A stretch of 64,000 bases of DNA from an uncultured Pseudomonadota bacterium. GTDB lineage: Bacteria > Pseudomonadota > Gammaproteobacteria > Steroidobacterales > Steroidobacteraceae. This document shows positions 34,939-42,041 of this stretch, piece after piece. The position numbers and the translations under genes were made by a program. Each line of letters begins with the position of its first letter. Within the stretch, counting starts at the first letter, position 1. The stretch spans positions 62,001 to 126,000 of the forward strand of contig CAISDJ010000042.1 in NCBI GenBank assembly GCA_903884105.1, in the 5' to 3' direction. The notes beneath the pieces were generated by a model, which was given only the letters and a program-made list of their open reading frames with translations, did not search any database and was not told the origin of the DNA.

Positions 34939-35598
34939 TCAGGAACGTGGCCCTCCGGCTTTCCGTTTCGGGCCCGACCTTTTCGAGGGCTTGCCCCGCT
35001 TCTTGATGACTCCCCGTCCGCGGAGTGCCCGATCCCCGCTTGCCGGGGCGGTCTTCGGACTGGATGCCACCAGTTCCCTCAGGGCAACTCGCGCATCCAG
35101 AAGCAGCTCCCCAAGCTGCTCCAGCTTCTGCTGGCCGAGCGCAGCCTCGAAAGAGGCGAAACGCTGGGTTGTCTTCGGCAGGAGCTTGACGATCAGCCTG
35201 CGCCCCGTGGCCGTCAGTGCAACCATTCCCCATCTTTGCCCCTGCGGTACCTTACGGGCTACCCAGCCGATTTCCGTCATGCGGTCCAGGATGCCGGTCA
35301 TGCTGGGTGCGGCAATCCTGGCATGCCGGGCGAGCTTGCTGGTCTCCAGATCGCCCATGCGAAAGAGGATGCTCAGAACACGGTATTGCTGGTCAGTAAC
35401 ACCGAACTCGCGGAACACCGAGCGGAAGGCTCCCAGGAATCCCTCGCGCACATCGAGGAGAAGATTGGGCAGCACGTTGTTCTCACCCTCTTCGTCCTTT
35501 CCGGCGCGAACGATCGACGGATCGACATTCGCGGATGTGGATGCGGGTTCGAGTGAGGCACGGATTCCGCTCACTCCGGCCTTCCGGATACTCTTCAT
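34939..35598 (-). CDS. MarR-family transcriptional regulator (copy 1)
   Basis: 219 aa from the ATG at 35598 (MKSIRKAG); the longer open frame up to 35886 crosses the divergent promoter region. Winged helix core: VLPNLLLDVREGFLGAFRSVF, DQQYRVLSILFRMGDLETSKLAR, SMTGILDRMTEIGWVARK and LTATGRRLIVKLLP, as in HpaR-like members. The last 40 residues are a Lys/Arg-rich tail, unusual for MarR proteins. Closely related to the regulator at 37382-37990. Divergent from the DUF6152 module at 36018, which it probably represses; MarR proteins commonly respond to aromatic ligands. Confidence 0.92.
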   Translation of the reverse strand: MKSIRKAGVSGIRASLEPASTSANVDPSIVRAGKDEEGENNVLPNLLLDVREGFLGAFRSVFREFGVTDQQYRVLSILFRMGDLETSKLARHARIAAPSMTGILDRMTEIGWVARKVPQGQRWGMVALTATGRRLIVKLLPKTTQRFASFEAALGQQKLEQLGELLLDARVALRELVASSPKTAPASGDRALRGRGVIKKRGKPSKRSGPKRKAGGPRS

Positions 35599-36017
35599 AT
35601 GGCCGATTGCTCCGCTGCGTGTCGGGTTGAGGTGCGGCAGTCTAGCATCACCGTCCACGGCTTCGCCGTCCCAGCCCCAACCGCCGCCGGCATTGACAGG
35701 TGACGTTGCCGATGGTGGCCACGCCCTTCCTCCCGCGAGCGCGATGTGCGGGCAGGCTGGTTGTCCACCAACGCTCATTGGCCCAGTCCGGGGCACCGTC
35801 CTTTGCGGCGGAAGCCCTTGTTGTCGACTCACTCGGCAGTGGCCATGCAGGGTGCCCAGTCCCCGGAGATCGACTCCACCATCCATTGCGATTGCCCGTG
35901 ATTGTGTTTATGTTATTGTCTTCATGTATGAACGCAGCGCACTTAATATATGCATTGCGGGCAGGAAAGGTAACGCGGTCAAACTGATTTTGGTGCGCAG
36001 CACCAGAGGGGGCGCTG
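35599..36017. other. 419-bp divergent intergenic region
   Basis: Holds the control region for the MarR gene (minus) and the DUF6152 module (plus). Apart from the promoter-like elements at 35921-35949 it is without a supported gene; the open frames across it lack start signals and family resemblance. AT content rises between about 35895 and 35960. Confidence 0.6.
35921..35949 (+). promoter_or_regulatory. promoter of DUF6152 module 2 with half-site
   Basis: TTCATG (35921-35926) and TAATAT (35944-35949) are 17 bp apart. ACTTAAT (35941-35947), resembling the ACTTAAC half-site of the palindrome at 38196, overlaps the -10 box. The -35 box is weak. Confidence 0.4.
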
Positions 36018-36476
36018 ATGATGAAAAGGATTGCCTTCAGGGCAGTGTTCGGGGTTGTCGCGCTATCGGCCATGGTAGTGGGGGCGCCATCAATCGCACA
36101 CCATTCCGCCTCCATGTTCGATATGCAGAAACGCGTCGAGGTCAAAGGGACGGTCAAGGACTTTCGCTGGACGAACCCACATAGCTGGCTGGTGCTGACG
36201 GCGACGGACGAGGCGAACAAGGGAGCCGAGTACAACATCGAGATGAATGGTCCGGGCTACCTCGTGCGCAACGGCTGGAAGCGTGAAAGCATGAAACCGG
36301 GCGATGTGGTCACTGTCACCATCAATCCACTCCGCGACGGCACCGCGGGTGGCAATCTGGTCAAGGTGACTACGGCTGACGGAAAGGAGCTTTCCGCACA
36401 GGTGGGAGGAGGGGCGCCGCCCGGAACTGCCGGAGCACCCGCCGCACCCCAGGCTTCCCCGGGAGCGCAGCCATGA
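36018..36476 (+). CDS. DUF6152 periplasmic protein (module 2)
   Basis: 152 aa; ATG at 36018 (or the next codon) behind GAGGGGG. Signal peptide ends GAPSIA, giving mature HHSASMFDMQ. The domain has VEVKGTVKDFRWTNPHSWL, MNGPGYLVRNGWKRESMKPG and INPLRDGTAGGNLVKVT, and ends in a Gly/Ala/Pro-rich tail of about 25 residues. Nearly the same as the module 3 protein through the core. Overlaps the next gene by 4 bp (ATGA). Regulated probably by the divergent MarR gene. Function unknown; N-terminal His-His after processing is a possible metal ligand. Confidence 0.88.
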   Translation: MMKRIAFRAVFGVVALSAMVVGAPSIAHHSASMFDMQKRVEVKGTVKDFRWTNPHSWLVLTATDEANKGAEYNIEMNGPGYLVRNGWKRESMKPGDVVTVTINPLRDGTAGGNLVKVTTADGKELSAQVGGGAPPGTAGAPAAPQASPGAQP

Positions 36477-37273
36477 GAGGCGCTCGCACGTTGAGCACGG
36501 TCGCTTTGGCGGCCTGTGTCGTCACGACCTTGGGGATGTCGCAAGCGGTTGCCCAGACCGCGCAGCAGGGCAAGAACCTGAGCGCCCTGGCGCCCGAGAA
36601 TCTGCAGAAGCCCCGGCCAAAGCCCCCCTTTGACATGACGGGCACGTGGGGCTTTTCTCCGGCTGCGAATGCGAAGACAGGCAGGCATTTGTTCCTGCCA
36701 TTGCCGGAACTCACACCCGCCGCCCAGGCCGCATCTGCAAAGCACGCGGAGTACAGGGCGAAAGGTCTCGAGTATCGCGATGACTCAGGCGCCTGCTGGC
36801 CGCTCGGCGTACCCCGGATGATGACCCGCTTCTGGCCCATCCAGATCATCCAGTTGCCGACCATGGTGCAGCTGACGACCATGTTCAACAACGACGTGCG
36901 CTGGATTTACACCGATGGGCGCGGTCATCCGCCGGCGGATGAAATCGTCTTCACCTACAACGGCCATTCCATCGGCCGCTGGGAAGGGGACTCCCTGATC
37001 GTCGATACCGTCGGCTTGACCGGCGACCATAGCTGGATACAGGAAGGCATTCCGGCAAGCGACAAACTGCACGTGGTCGAGCGCTTCCGCATGATCGAAG
37101 GCGGCAAGGCGCTTGAGGTCCAGTTCACGATGACCGATCCGGACAACTGGAAGGGCGAGTGGGTCAGCACCAAGCGCTACGATCGTGACGATCGTGCGGA
37201 CATCGAGGAGCACGGCTGCATCTTCGAGCAGGAAAGCAAGCTGCCCAGCTTCAAGTACAACATACGTGAGTAA
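36473..37273 (+). CDS. secreted partner-family protein (module 2)
   Basis: 266 aa, coupled to the DUF6152 gene by ATGA. Signal peptide ends QAVAQ. The mature protein starts TAQQGKNLSALAPENL, then PFDMTGTWGFSPA, a conserved GACWPLGVPRMMTRFWPI, VRWIYTDGRGHPPADE, GHSIGRWEGDSLIVDTVG, DKLHVVERFRMIEGG, TMTDPDNWKGEWVSTKRY and EEHGCIFEQ. Two conserved cysteines may form a disulfide. It is strikingly similar to 38820-39626 and more distant from 40047-40913, 45716-46456 and 23355-24443. Predicted beta-rich periplasmic protein; I find no enzyme motif and assign no function. Confidence 0.88.
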   Translation: MRGARTLSTVALAACVVTTLGMSQAVAQTAQQGKNLSALAPENLQKPRPKPPFDMTGTWGFSPAANAKTGRHLFLPLPELTPAAQAASAKHAEYRAKGLEYRDDSGACWPLGVPRMMTRFWPIQIIQLPTMVQLTTMFNNDVRWIYTDGRGHPPADEIVFTYNGHSIGRWEGDSLIVDTVGLTGDHSWIQEGIPASDKLHVVERFRMIEGGKALEVQFTMTDPDNWKGEWVSTKRYDRDDRADIEEHGCIFEQESKLPSFKYNIRE

Positions 37274-37300
37274 GCAGCCAAGTCGTCCATGAGTCGGATT

Positions 37301-37336
37301 GGCAGGGTGATGCAAGAGCCTTTGCATCACCCTGCC
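37301..37336. terminator. bidirectional terminator between convergent genes
   Basis: GGCAGGGTGATGCAA (37301-37315) and TTGCATCACCCTGCC (37322-37336) form a perfect 15-bp stem with a 6-base loop, 27 bp after the module 2 stop and before the end of the second MarR gene. Confidence 0.75.
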
Positions 37337-37381
37337 GGTTCCGGATCCTTCCTCTTGCGCACGTTCGCCGGCCCGACGGGT

Positions 37382-37990
37382 TTATGCGCGAAGCTTCCTG
37401 CCGGCTTTCCTGCGACGCGACGCAGTACTCCCGGCTCTCGAGGGTAACTTCGGGCCGGGCAACCTCAGATTCCTGGCCGTATCTCGCGCCCTCACGAGCA
37501 GCTCAACAAGTACAGCGAGTTGTGCCGTGCCCATCGCTGTGGAAAATGCAGCGTTCCGGCTGTCGATTTGGGGTTGCAGCTGCTGGATCAGGTTGCGCCC
37601 CGCAGCGGTCAGCGAGATGGCCCCCCACCGCTGGCCTTTCAATGGCTTCCGGGTAACCCAGCCGATTGCAGCCATCCGGTTCAGGATGCCGGTCATGCTG
37701 GGGCCGATGATCCTGCAACGCCGGGCGAGCTTGCTGATCTCCAGATCGCCAGAGAGATGCAGGATGCTGAGCACACGGAATTGCTGATCCGTGGTGCCGA
37801 ACTGGCGCAAGACCGGACGGAAGCTGGTAAGGAACGCCTCCCGGACGTCCAGCAACAAGTTGGGGAGCACGTCGTCGAACCGGTCATCCCCTGGCGCCGG
37901 GTGCACTTCATGTGATCCGGACATATGCCCAGGCTCCGCCGCGGGTACAAGCCCCGCCTTGTCCCCTTTCTGCATCCGCATACGCTTCAT
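37382..37990 (-). CDS. MarR-family transcriptional regulator (copy 2)
   Basis: 202 aa. Paralogue of the 34939-35598 regulator: DVLPNLLLDVREAFLTSFRPVL, DQQFRVLSILHLSGDLEISKLAR, GPSMTGILNRMAAIGWVTRK and LTAAGRNLIQQLQP, again with a basic tail (SRRRKAGRKLR). Divergent from DUF6152 module 3, whose promoter holds a perfect palindrome (38196-38213) of the kind MarR dimers bind. The two regulator/module arrangements look like one duplicated unit. Start codon at 37990 or the Met two residues later. Confidence 0.92.
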   Translation of the reverse strand: MKRMRMQKGDKAGLVPAAEPGHMSGSHEVHPAPGDDRFDDVLPNLLLDVREAFLTSFRPVLRQFGTTDQQFRVLSILHLSGDLEISKLARRCRIIGPSMTGILNRMAAIGWVTRKPLKGQRWGAISLTAAGRNLIQQLQPQIDSRNAAFSTAMGTAQLAVLVELLVRARDTARNLRLPGPKLPSRAGSTASRRRKAGRKLRA

Positions 37991-38403
37991 TTCCAGCCTG
38001 CTCCCCGCGCTCTATCTGGCACCGCCGCAGAAGCTTATCACTGCAAGGAGCGAAGCCAGTGCGGCCCGCCAGCGGGCCCCGCTCGTCGCGAGCGCCCGCG
38101 GAATGGTGCGCTGCATCCGACCCCGGTCACCTCGTGATCACATCAAATGGGCCATAAATAGGCCATATAGGATGTTAAGTATGCAAGGACGTATTGACTT
38201 AACTTGTTAAGTCGGAGTAGATTCTCGTCACGACTTGCTGATGCTGATTTCCGTCGGGTTCCGACACTCCTCTGGTGCAACCGCATTGAGGGCATCCACT
38301 TCCTCAATGGTCCAGGCAGCGTCGAGGCCGTCGTTGCACGCCCACGGGAATGCGGTGCCACGGTTCGTTTCGATTTCCGAGGACTCCATTTAGGAACACC
38401 GCC
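37991..38403. other. 413-bp divergent intergenic region
   Basis: Control region between MarR copy 2 and module 3. It contains the promoter and operator at 38194-38223, a further GTTAAGT half-site at 38174-38180, and two near-repeats of GGCCATA (about 38150-38168). No gene supported. Confidence 0.6.
38194..38223 (+). promoter_or_regulatory. promoter with perfect MarR-type operator palindrome
   Basis: TTGACT (38194-38199) and TAGATT (38218-38223) are 18 bp apart. GACTTAAC-TT-GTTAAGTC (38196-38213) is a perfect 18-bp inverted repeat that overlaps the -35 box and fills the spacer, the classic place for repressor binding. The divergent MarR gene is the likely source of the repressor. Confidence 0.65.
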
Positions 38404-38823
38404 ATGAATCACGCTCCCGCTCGACAGGTCTGGTACGCAACGCTGGCGTCGCTGACAGTCAGTGCATCTGCATGGGCACACCATTCATTCTCGGCGTTCG
38501 ACATGGCCAAGGAAGTCGATGTCCAGGGTGTCGTCAAGGAATTCCGCTGGACGAACCCGCACAGCTTCCTCGTGTTGAACGGCAAGGATGCTGCCGGCAA
38601 GCCGGCGGAAGTCCGTGTCGAGATGAACGGCCCGGGCTATCTCGTCCGCAACGGCTGGAAGCGGGAGAGCCTGAAGCCCGGTGATGCCGTGACCGTCACG
38701 GTGCATCCGCTGCGGGACGGCACGCTGGGTGGCGACCTGGTCAAGGTTGTCTTTGCCGACGGCCGCACGCTCTCGGCAGCGATCACGCTGAATACTGCCC
38801 CGGCAGCGGGCGAGCAGCGATGA
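38404..38823 (+). CDS. DUF6152 periplasmic protein (module 3)
   Basis: 139 aa from the ATG at 38404; the frame is open upstream but in the leader. Signal peptide ends SASAWA, so the mature form begins HHSFSAFDMA. Core: VDVQGVVKEFRWTNPHSFLV, MNGPGYLVRNGWKRESLKPG, VHPLRDGTLGGDLVKVVFADG. Very close to the module 2 protein. Overlaps the partner gene by 4 bp. A leader of about 175 bases lies between the predicted promoter and the start. Confidence 0.88.
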   Translation: MNHAPARQVWYATLASLTVSASAWAHHSFSAFDMAKEVDVQGVVKEFRWTNPHSFLVLNGKDAAGKPAEVRVEMNGPGYLVRNGWKRESLKPGDAVTVTVHPLRDGTLGGDLVKVVFADGRTLSAAITLNTAPAAGEQR

Positions 38824-39626
38824 TCGGTCGCCATCCGGAAAGGCGGGCTGGTGGCGCGCTCCTGCTGTTCTCTTGCGCGCTTGTGACGCTGGTTGCGCCG
38901 CTCGCTTTCGCGCAGACGTCGCAAGAAGGCAAGAACCTGGGTGCGTTGACGCCGGAAAACCTGGCCAAGGCTCGTCCCAAGGCACCGTTTGACCTCACCG
39001 GGACCTGGAACATGCTGGTCGACCCCAAGACAGGGATGCACCAGTTCATGCCTCTCCCGGAACTCACGCCTGCGGCACAGGCGGCACTGAAGAAGCACGA
39101 CGAGTATTCCGCAAAGGGACTCGAGTACCGCGACGATCCGGGCGCGTGCTGGCCTCTCGGCTTGCCGCGCATGATGACTCGTTTCTGGCCCATCCAGATC
39201 ATCCAGCTGCCGACGATGGTGCAGTTGACGACGATGTTCAACAACAGCGTTCGCTGGATCTACACGGATGGCCGGCCGCATCCGTCTGACGACGAGCTTG
39301 TGTACACCTACAACGGCCATTCCATCGGGCGCTGGGAAGGCGACACCCTGGTTGTGGATACGGTCGGCATGACGGGCGAGCGTCACTGGATACAGGAAGG
39401 GGTCCCGGCGGGCGAAAAGCTGCACGTAGTCGAGCGCTATCGCATGGTCGACGGCGGCAAGGCCTTTGAAGTGCAGTTCACGATGACGGACCCGGATAAC
39501 TGGAAGGGCGAGTGGGTCAACACCAAGCGCTTCAGGCGAGAGGAGCGCACCGACATCGAAGAGCACGGCTGCATTTACGAGCAGGTCAGGGACCTGCCGA
39601 GCTTCAAGTCGAACATCCGAGAGTGA
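38820..39626 (+). CDS. secreted partner-family protein (module 3)
   Basis: 268 aa, ATGA-coupled to its DUF6152 gene. Signal peptide ends PLAFAQ; the mature protein starts TSQEGKNLGALTPENLAKA. It shares nearly the whole sequence with the module 2 partner: PFDLTGTWNMLVDPKTG, GACWPLGLPRMMTRFWPI, VRWIYTDGRPHPSDDE, GHSIGRWEGDTLVVDTVG, EKLHVVERYRMVDGG, TMTDPDNWKGEWVNTKRF and EEHGCIYEQ. The pair of pairs (module 2 and 3) probably arose by duplication of a MarR-DUF6152-partner unit. No domain name or function recognised. Confidence 0.88.
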   Translation: MIGRHPERRAGGALLLFSCALVTLVAPLAFAQTSQEGKNLGALTPENLAKARPKAPFDLTGTWNMLVDPKTGMHQFMPLPELTPAAQAALKKHDEYSAKGLEYRDDPGACWPLGLPRMMTRFWPIQIIQLPTMVQLTTMFNNSVRWIYTDGRPHPSDDELVYTYNGHSIGRWEGDTLVVDTVGMTGERHWIQEGVPAGEKLHVVERYRMVDGGKAFEVQFTMTDPDNWKGEWVNTKRFRREERTDIEEHGCIYEQVRDLPSFKSNIRE

Positions 39627-39666
39627 TGGCGCACGTCGCCACGCAGATTGCATGAGGATTATTGCC

Positions 39667-40050
39667 ATGAACGTACGTATGCTGGTCTGGTCAATTGCCG
39701 GGTTGGGTGCATTGCTGGTGGCCGCCGCCCCCGTGTTTGCGCACCATTCCTTTGCGATGTTCGACATGCAGAAGGAAGTGACTGCCAAAGGTGTCGTGAA
39801 GGAGTTCCAGTGGACCAATCCGCACTCGTGGGTCCAGATCGAAATCAAGAACGACAAGGGTGCCACGGAGGAATGGGCGCTCGAGGCATTGAGTCCCAAC
39901 GTGCTGAGCCGCATGGGCTGGAAGCGCAACTCGCTGAAGGCCGGTGAAACCATCACGGTGGTCTACCATCCCGCCCGCGACGGGTCCCATGGCGGGCATC
40001 TGGTCAACGTCACGCTGGCAGACGGCACGACGATCGGTGGCGTGCAATGA
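39667..40050 (+). CDS. DUF6152 periplasmic protein (module 4)
   Basis: 127 aa from the ATG at 39667, preferred over the in-frame ATG at 39652 because GAGGAT lies about 8 bp before it. Signal peptide ends APVFA; mature start HHSFAMFDMQ. Core: VTAKGVVKEFQWTNPHSWVQ, ALEALSPNVLSRMGWKRNSLK and YHPARDGSHGGHLVNVTLADG. It diverges from modules 2 and 3 in the middle (SPNVLSRMGW in place of GPGYLVRNGW) and is closer to module 5. 40 bp behind module 3, so modules 3 and 4 are likely one transcript. ATGA overlap with the partner gene. Confidence 0.86.
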   Translation: MNVRMLVWSIAGLGALLVAAAPVFAHHSFAMFDMQKEVTAKGVVKEFQWTNPHSWVQIEIKNDKGATEEWALEALSPNVLSRMGWKRNSLKAGETITVVYHPARDGSHGGHLVNVTLADGTTIGGVQ

Positions 40051-40913
40051 GTCGGTCGTTGCGCTTGTCCGTGACAGCGGCGCTGGCCGCTGCCGGAATG
40101 GTGTCCGGTTTGATGGGTGTGTCGGTGCCCGTCGCGTCTGCAGCGCAGCCGGCTGCCAAGGCTAAGCAGGAGGTTCCGCAGCCCCGGCGCCTGTCCGACG
40201 GCAAGCCCAACTGGACCGGCTTCTGGTCACCCGTCGGCGGGTTGCTCGAGCAGTATCGCGGCCCCGGCGGCACTGCAGTCGCTGCGGGCGACAGCGTCAG
40301 GTCCGACGGCGGGCCAGCCTCGCAGAAGCCTCCCTTCTCCGGTGCTTCGCCGCTGAAGTCCCCGTACAAGGAGCAGCACGAGGCCTATCTCGCGAAGGCC
40401 GCCAAGGGCAGCGTCGCGGATCCGGTCGCGCTCTGCTATCCACCTGGCATGCCGCGCATGATGGTGATGGTCTACGGCATGGAGCTGCTGCAGACGCCAG
40501 GCCAGATCGCCATGACCAGCGAGTGGCAGGCCGCATCGCGCCGCATCTGGTTGAACGACAAGTCGCATCCGGATCCGGAGGAGCTGAACCCGACCTACGC
40601 CGGCCATTCGATCGGCAAGTGGGAAGGTGACACGCTGGTGATCGATACGGTAGGCATCCGGACGGACGTGCCGGTCGACTTCCTCGGCCTGCCCCATAGC
40701 GACAAGCTGCACGTGGTCGAGAGGATCACGGAAAGGTCGCCGGGCATCCTCGAGAGCGAGATCACGATCGACGATCCTGAAGCGTTCACCGCCCCGTGGA
40801 AGACGACGATGACCTACCGGTATCGACCGGACCTCCGCCTGCAGGAATACACCTGCCTGGAGAACAATCGCAACGTCGGCGCAAACGGCGAGCAGGATTT
40901 CGGGCGCAAGTAA
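40047..40913 (+). CDS. secreted partner-family protein (module 4)
   Basis: 288 aa, ATGA-coupled. Signal peptide ends PVASA. Mature part: RRLSDGKPNWTGFWSPVGGL, a variable linker, then ALCYPPGMPRMMVMVYGME, RRIWLNDKSHPDPEE, GHSIGKWEGDTLVIDTVGI, DKLHVVERITERSPG, ITIDDPEAFTAPW and EYTCLENNRN. The ENNRN ending is shared with the module 5 partner. Two conserved cysteines (CYPPG and YTC) could pair. The protein belongs to the same family as the partners in the other modules but to a different subgroup from modules 2 and 3. Function unknown. Confidence 0.87.
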   Translation: MSRSLRLSVTAALAAAGMVSGLMGVSVPVASAAQPAAKAKQEVPQPRRLSDGKPNWTGFWSPVGGLLEQYRGPGGTAVAAGDSVRSDGGPASQKPPFSGASPLKSPYKEQHEAYLAKAAKGSVADPVALCYPPGMPRMMVMVYGMELLQTPGQIAMTSEWQAASRRIWLNDKSHPDPEELNPTYAGHSIGKWEGDTLVIDTVGIRTDVPVDFLGLPHSDKLHVVERITERSPGILESEITIDDPEAFTAPWKTTMTYRYRPDLRLQEYTCLENNRNVGANGEQDFGRK

Positions 40914-41146
40914 GCCAAGCGCTGGTTGGCACTGAAGGGGGGACAGCGGTGGGCTTCTGCAGCCGTCCCGCACGCGTCGGTGGAGCAGGTGCGGGCGGTC
41001 GTTCCCAAAGTCTAGTTCTTCGGGCCGATCTTCCGCCCAGTCGAAAGCAGTGACGCCGATCTCGATACTTTTGCCGCGTACCTGACCCGGAACAGCGGCG
41101 AGTGGTTTGTAGTCCGCGCCGGGTTCCCTTACTAGCAGGAGTTTCC

Positions 41147-41593
41147 ATGAGCAGTCTGATCAATCGTCTTGTCGCGACCAACGAGAGTATTGCCCCGCTG
41201 GCGCTTCGGGTCCCGGTCGGCATCGTCTTCGCCGCACACGGCGCCCAGAAGCTGTTCGGCTGGTTCGGCGGCTACGGCCTTGCCGGTACTGGTGGGTACA
41301 TGGAATCGATTGGTCTGTCCCCGGGAACGGTTATGGCTGCGCTGGCAGGCGGGGCAGAGTTCTTCGGTGGCTTGGCTTTGGTGGTCGGCTTGCTGGTGCG
41401 CCCCGCGTCCGCGGTGCTTGCCTTTACGATGCTGGTCGCGATTTTCAGTGCCCATATCAGCAAGGGTCTGTTCATTGCCAATGGCGGCTACGAATACGCA
41501 CTCGCCCTGCTGGCCGTGACCGTCTCATTGCTCATCAGTGGCGCGGGTCGCCTCTCGGTGGACGGCGCCATGGGAAGCACTGCGAAAGGCTGA
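41147..41593 (+). CDS. DoxX-family membrane protein
   Basis: 148 aa from the ATG at 41147 behind AGGAG. Four membrane helices. DoxX signature: LALRVPVGIVFAAHGAQKLFGWF near the N-terminus, GGAEFFGGLALVVGLLVRPAS in the second and third helices, and a final helix LLAVTVSLLISGAGRLSVDG. Bacterial DoxX proteins are small inner-membrane proteins associated with redox or thiol stress functions in some genera; a specific reaction is not established. It is followed by a strong terminator, so it is probably a single-gene transcript or the end of the module 3-4 transcript (234-bp gap). Confidence 0.92.
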   Translation: MSSLINRLVATNESIAPLALRVPVGIVFAAHGAQKLFGWFGGYGLAGTGGYMESIGLSPGTVMAALAGGAEFFGGLALVVGLLVRPASAVLAFTMLVAIFSAHISKGLFIANGGYEYALALLAVTVSLLISGAGRLSVDGAMGSTAKG

Positions 41594-41613
41594 TGCAAGA
41601 GTGATCCCTCTGC

Positions 41614-41649
41614 GGGTGATGCGTCGAGGAGACCATCACCCGATTTTTT
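41614..41649 (+). terminator. rho-independent terminator of doxX
   Basis: GGGTGATG (41614-41621) pairs with CATCACCC (41634-41641) around a 12-base loop and is followed by GATTTTTT. The best canonical terminator in the window. Confidence 0.85.
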
Positions 41650-41996
41650 CTGTCTCCCCGGCGTAACTGCGGCCGGGATGGGGCAGAAGTTACCGTACGT
41701 TGCCGTGGGCGTAGATCCCTACTCGCGGCGGGTGCGAGGTGGGTCCGGTGATCCGCTGTTGGCGCTACGCTGATACTCAATGCCGGCACTCAATGGCTGT
41801 TCAAGTCAGCACCCATCGAGTTCGAGCAACAGGCAAATCGCATCAATCCGCTGCCAGGCTAAGCCAGAGCGGATCGGCTCAGGGCGGGGGGAATACGGTT
41901 GTCGCGGGCACTTGCTTCGGTGGCGGATCAGTGTCTCGCTGAAGCTGCCTGACGCGTGGATCGCGATGTGATCCGCGCAGGGTTCTTGCAGGAGAG

Positions 41997-42030
41997 GCAG
42001 ATTGCGCCGGCTTACACCGGCGCAATCTGC
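41997..42030. terminator. bidirectional hairpin after the TonB receptor gene
   Basis: GCAGATTGCGCCGG (41997-42010) and CCGGCGCAATCTGC (42017-42030) form a perfect 14-bp stem with a 6-base loop, 11 bp beyond the minus-strand receptor stop. No T run on the minus strand. Confidence 0.65.
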
Positions 42031-42041
42031 CCAATTGCGGC

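Larger units (their letters stand above)
41594..42041. other. 447-bp intergenic region between convergent genes
   Basis: Contains the DoxX terminator (41614-41649) and the hairpin at the end of the TonB receptor gene (41997-42030). The roughly 350 bp between them has no ORF with coding character and no tRNA-like fold that I could find. Confidence 0.6.

Noticed and set aside
34939-35886. longer version of MarR copy 1 starting at 35886
   Set aside because: The extra 96 residues cross the divergent promoter region and do not resemble MarR proteins; the ATG at 35598 gives a normal family start.
41650-41996. possible tRNA or small RNA gene in the gap after doxX
   Set aside because: No cloverleaf or conserved T-loop sequence could be found; only the two flanking hairpins are supported.
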